DNA from: an uncultured Alistipes sp.
GTDB taxonomy: Bacteria; Bacteroidota; Bacteroidia; Bacteroidales; Rikenellaceae
Length of the DNA: 9,522 nucleotides
Assembly: GCA_900769525.1 (NCBI GenBank)
Contig: CAAGGY010000167.1
Location: 1-9,522, forward strand
Direction of reading: 5' to 3'
A program made the translations under genes and the position numbers. Below the pieces are notes generated by a model that made no database searches, was not told the origin of the DNA, and was given only the letters and a program-made list of their open reading frames with translations. This document shows, piece after piece, positions 7,183-9,522 of this stretch (position 1 is its first letter; each line of letters opens with the position of its first letter).

Positions 7183-7935
7183 TTAAAACGCTTTTGTTCT
7201 ATTGCTCTCGGCGTCCTTCTCCAACACATCATCACCCTCCCAGTCGAAATACTCAAACCTATCGCAACTACGAAGGCTGAAGCGAGTGTAGGTAATAGGG
7301 AGTCCCATAGCCACAAACTTGGTCTCGTAGGCAGTCTTTACCGAGAGCACCTCGTCGGCATAGCCCGAGCCGTAGATATCGTCGTTCTGCACCTCTGCGT
7401 CAAGGCCCAAACGCTCAATGACGGCAGCGGTATAGGCATATAGGTGCTTAGAGTCGGTCTTTAGGTTGATAACGCCATCCTCCTCGAGCATCTGCTTATA
7501 GTCGGCCAAGAATAGAGGGGAGGTAAGGCGCTTCTTCGCACGGCGGCTCTTAAGTTGAGGATCGGGGAAGGTAATCCATATCTCGGCCACCTCGCCAGGG
7601 GCAAAGAACGAACGAATGAACTCGATGCGTGTACGCACAAAGCCAACATTATCCATACCTCGCTCAGTGGCAGTCTTAGCACCACGCCACATACGGGCAC
7701 CCTTGATGTCGATGCCAATATAGTTCTTATCGGGATTGCGCTCAGCAAGAGCCACAGTATACTCACCTCGGCCACAACCAAGCTCCAAGACTATAGGATT
7801 GTTATTGTAAAAAAACTCCTCGTGCCAACGGCCCTTCAAAGGGTGGTCCTTATGGAAGATGTCGTCGAACTCAGGCTGCACCATACACTTAAATGTAAGG
7901 TTTTCAGCGAATTTGCGTAGTTTATCTTTTCCCAT
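7183..7935 (-). CDS. trmB: tRNA (guanine-N7-)-methyltransferase TrmB
   Basis: A 250-residue cytoplasmic enzyme that transfers a methyl group from SAM to N7 of guanine 46 in the tRNA variable loop. Family signatures are complete: the SAM-binding VLELGCGRGEYT (49-60), GIDIKG (74-79), the IWITFPDPQLKSRRAKKRL segment (119-137) with Asp125 and the basic RNA-contacting run, NLKTD (157-161), and TAYETKF (201-207) near the C-terminus. The length is slightly above the usual 210-240 because of an acidic, then Asn/Lys-containing tail of about 20 residues after the core. The ATG at 7935 lies 29 bases after the gldH stop, and the gene ends 11 bases before rlmD, so two RNA methyltransferases are translated side by side from one message. 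No Shine-Dalgarno or internal promoter is seen. Confidence 0.95.
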   Translation of the reverse strand: MGKDKLRKFAENLTFKCMVQPEFDDIFHKDHPLKGRWHEEFFYNNNPIVLELGCGRGEYTVALAERNPDKNYIGIDIKGARMWRGAKTATERGMDNVGFVRTRIEFIRSFFAPGEVAEIWITFPDPQLKSRRAKKRLTSPLFLADYKQMLEEDGVINLKTDSKHLYAYTAAVIERLGLDAEVQNDDIYGSGYADEVLSVKTAYETKFVAMGLPITYTRFSLRSCDRFEYFDWEGDDVLEKDAESNRTKAF

Positions 7936-7964
7936 TGGGTAGTAAGTTTATCTCGTTGTTCAAC

Positions 7965-8414
7965 TTATTCGTTAAAGCTTGGGCGCTCATCGACAATAAG
8001 ACCCACCGAGGCAATACCCTCGATAGGCTGTTGTGGCGTGAGGCGGAAACGATACACACCGCTACGCTTCAAGAGCACATTGCTGCGGTAGACAAAGGTC
8101 TGCTCCTTTGGTCGCATATCGGCCAAACGTGGTATGTAGAGCGTAAAATCCTCCTCCAAGACCAGTGAGTCGGGCGAGATTGTGAGAATCTTCAACGGCA
8201 CCGAGTCGACGACATAGTCGCCGTTGTAGCGCACGTTGATAGAGATGTTACGACGATAGAGCGTATCGCTATTCTCGTAGCTAAACTCCTCAGCCTCCCA
8301 CCATACGCAACCCTCATTATCGTGTATCTCAACGCTATGACTACCTCCACCACCACAGGCAATGACGATAGCCATAAGAGAGAGAACTAAAATGGCATTG
8401 AAAAATCTACGCAT
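7965..8414 (-). CDS. gldH: Gliding motility lipoprotein GldH
   Basis: A 149-residue lipoprotein. The N-terminus MRRFF, a hydrophobic core and V-I-A-C (17-20) form a type II signal peptide, so Cys20 should be lipidated after export; GGGGSHS follows. The mature part matches the GldH pattern: an early Trp-containing strand (W38-W39), beta-rich body, LYIPRLADMRPKEQTF (92-107), and G-V-Y-R-F-R-L-T-P-Q-Q-P-I-E-G-I-A-S-V-G-L (119-139). GldH is required for gliding in Flavobacterium, but the gene is also kept in non-motile Bacteroidales, where its role is unknown; an envelope-assembly role is only inference. No acidic export signal follows the Cys, so it may stay facing the periplasm. The ATG at 8414 comes two bases after the ricT stop, which suggests translational coupling; an AAGGGTGAG stretch in the end of ricT may serve as ribosome binding site. 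Confidence 0.88.
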   Translation of the reverse strand: MRRFFNAILVLSLMAIVIACGGGGSHSVEIHDNEGCVWWEAEEFSYENSDTLYRRNISINVRYNGDYVVDSVPLKILTISPDSLVLEEDFTLYIPRLADMRPKEQTFVYRSNVLLKRSGVYRFRLTPQQPIEGIASVGLIVDERPSFNE

Positions 8415-8416
8415 CG

Positions 8417-9522
8417 CTACTCACCCTTTTGCTGTTCACCACGCTCCTGTCCCTTAGGACGCTCACCACGGTTGGCTCTGTCGCCCCTATTCGGACGGCT
8501 ATGACGGCGGTTGCGGTCACGACGCTGCTCGCCACCCTCGCCTCGCTCACGCTGCTCACCCGGCTCACCCTGGCGTGGCTGCGCCTCTGCGTTGTTAGGC
8601 TCATTTTGGCGAGGCTTAGCCTGCTCAGCACCACCCGACTGCTCGCCCTCGGCACTCTGCTTAGGGCGATTGTCATGGCGACGGTTACGGTCACGACGCT
8701 GATTGCGACCACGACTCTCACCCTCAGCCTTAGGCTCAGAAGCTGCGGCCGCCTGCTCAGGTTTTGCCTCCGACTTTGCCTCAGCCTCAGGTTTTACCTC
8801 TACGTTTGCATCGCTCTTAGCCTCAGCATCCTGCTCGGCACGATCCTTTGAGCGACGCTTCGAGCGCTTCGAGCGCTTAGTCTTATTATCAAAGCGGGTG
8901 ATACTATCCTCCTCGTGACGATATGTTGGCTCTGCAACTACCTCCTCATCGCCCTCAGCGATAAGCGACTCTACCTTCTGACCAGCACGGTTCAAGGCAA
9001 TAATCTCCTTAACACGGCTGATTGAGAGTGTTGTAAGGTTAGCCAATGAGCCCTTGCTTGTTGAGAACGACATTGTCTGTGCCAATGGGTCGACCTTAAC
9101 CAAGAAGTACTCGCCATCGAGAGTCTGGAGTGGCTCACGCAGACGTGGAATTGTGCGACGTGCATCGGCATAAACGTCATACTCATACATCAAGCAACAC
9201 TTAAGCTTTGAGCACTGGCCAGCGAGCTTCTGTGGGTTGAGCGAGATCTCCTGCATGCGTGCAGCATTTGTCGTAACGCTCGAGAAGCTCGACATCCACG
9301 ATGCACAGCAGAGCTCACGGCCACAAGCACCGATACCACCAATACGTCCCGCCTCCTGACGAGCACCAATCTGCTTCATCTCGATGCGGATGCGGAATCT
9401 GTCGGCAAAGACCTTGATAAGCTCTCGGAAGTCGACACGCTCGTCGGCAATGTAGTAGAATATCGCCTTGAGCCTATCGCCCTGATACTCCACATCGCCA
9501 ATCTTCATATTAAGGCCCATAT
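8417..9522 (-). CDS. ricT: RicT/YaaT (PSP1 domain) protein with long charged Arg/Gly-rich tail, 5' end outside window
   Basis: The 3' 1106 bases of a PSP1/RicT gene; the reading frame runs off the right edge, and the ATG at 9520 is internal because the family continues N-terminally. Residue numbers count from that Met. The PSP1 C-terminal domain occupies about 15-120: AIFYYIADERVDFREL (19-34), IGARQEAGRIGGIGACGRELCCASW (51-75), NPQKLAGQCSKLKCCLMYEYD (95-115). The six cysteines (66, 71, 72, 103, 108, 109) are the conserved set. In Bacillus, RicT with RicA and RicF forms a complex carrying Fe-S clusters that affects RNase Y-dependent mRNA processing and development; the Bacteroidetes role is less known. 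After about residue 195 the protein becomes low-complexity: a Lys/Arg run (213-226), a Glu/Ala/Lys stretch (229-266), then an Arg/Glu/Gly/Gln/Asn tail (269-367) containing QRRDRNRRH twice. This tail is predicted disordered and could bind RNA. It is followed two bases later by gldH. Confidence 0.9.
   Translation of the reverse strand, partial: MGLNMKIGDVEYQGDRLKAIFYYIADERVDFRELIKVFADRFRIRIEMKQIGARQEAGRIGGIGACGRELCCASWMSSFSSVTTNAARMQEISLNPQKLAGQCSKLKCCLMYEYDVYADARRTIPRLREPLQTLDGEYFLVKVDPLAQTMSFSTSKGSLANLTTLSISRVKEIIALNRAGQKVESLIAEGDEEVVAEPTYRHEEDSITRFDNKTKRSKRSKRRSKDRAEQDAEAKSDANVEVKPEAEAKSEAKPEQAAAASEPKAEGESRGRNQRRDRNRRHDNRPKQSAEGEQSGGAEQAKPRQNEPNNAEAQPRQGEPGEQRERGEGGEQRRDRNRRHSRPNRGDRANRGERPKGQERGEQQKGE
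8501..8701 (-). repeat. Direct repeat inside the ricT tail
   Basis: Two 27-base units at 8675-8701 and 8501-8527 match at 24 of 27 positions and are in the same frame, 174 bases apart. Both encode QRRDRNRRH. The differences are synonymous or conserve charge, so selection for the peptide, not only recent duplication, is plausible. The repeat could allow deletion of the segment between by recombination, keeping the frame. Confidence 0.75.

Noticed and set aside
8429..8851. Leu/Thr-rich open frame on the plus strand that could pass for a small membrane protein
   Set aside because: It is the antisense reading of the Arg/Glu/Gly-rich ricT tail; the repetitive hydrophobic look is a mirror of that tail's codons. 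No promoter precedes it.
9518..9520. ATG at 9520 as the start of ricT
   Set aside because: RicT proteins have further N-terminal sequence before the AFFYYTAD-like strand, and the frame is still open at the window edge, so this Met is probably internal.
1..9522. Search for tRNA, rRNA, CRISPR array, insertion sequence, integrase, riboswitch or defence genes
   Set aside because: None was seen by eye. All sequence is accounted for by nine densely packed genes and short spacers. A covariance-model scan would settle small RNAs, which cannot be excluded by reading.

Overview
The window looks like a chromosomal, mostly core-genome segment of a member of the Bacteroidales. Three things point there. 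The gene set includes ricT followed by gldH, an S46 dipeptidyl-peptidase, DUF1573 and a YhdE-type Maf. The promoter elements are of the Bacteroidetes sigma-factor type (TAnnTTTG, seen three times as TATCTTTG). Almost no start codon is preceded by a Shine-Dalgarno sequence. Genus cannot be fixed from the sequence alone. Nothing suggests recent transfer: there is no transposase, integrase, CRISPR array, tRNA or toxin gene, and genes are tightly packed with no gene-free stretch over 150 bases.

Layout, left to right. (1) 1-2881, minus strand: an apparent operon read leftwards: MATE-family transporter (2881-1529), secreted three-domain DUF1573 protein (1504-365), and the 5' part of an NfnA/SudB-type FAD/NAD-binding oxidoreductase subunit (344-1, runs off the left edge). 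A second, well-formed promoter lies between the first two genes. (2) 2882-3028: divergent promoter region whose two -7 boxes are the arms of a perfect 12-bp inverted repeat. (3) 3029-5686, plus strand: maf (nucleotide pyrophosphatase) and a secreted S46 dipeptidyl-peptidase with the Asp/Glu-specific DPP11 signature. (4) 5687-5761: convergent 3' ends sharing one bidirectional hairpin terminator. (5) 5762-9522, minus strand: a tight operon read leftwards: ricT (5' end outside the window), gldH, trmB, rlmD.

Functionally, the right-hand operon joins RNA-related proteins (RicT, tRNA m7G46 methyltransferase, 23S/tRNA-type m5U methyltransferase) with one envelope lipoprotein (GldH). The plus-strand pair joins a cytoplasmic housekeeping nucleotidase with a periplasmic peptidase used for peptide nutrition. 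The left operon joins an inner-membrane exporter, an exported Ig-like protein and a cytoplasmic electron-bifurcating or NADPH:ferredoxin oxidoreductase subunit. I do not see a novel defence or mobile system. The observations most worth a second look are the promoter that overlaps the annotated start of the DUF1573 gene (implying a nearly leaderless mRNA), the shared inverted-repeat promoter pair, the long Arg/Gly-rich tail on RicT, and the RicT-GldH-TrmB-RlmD grouping.
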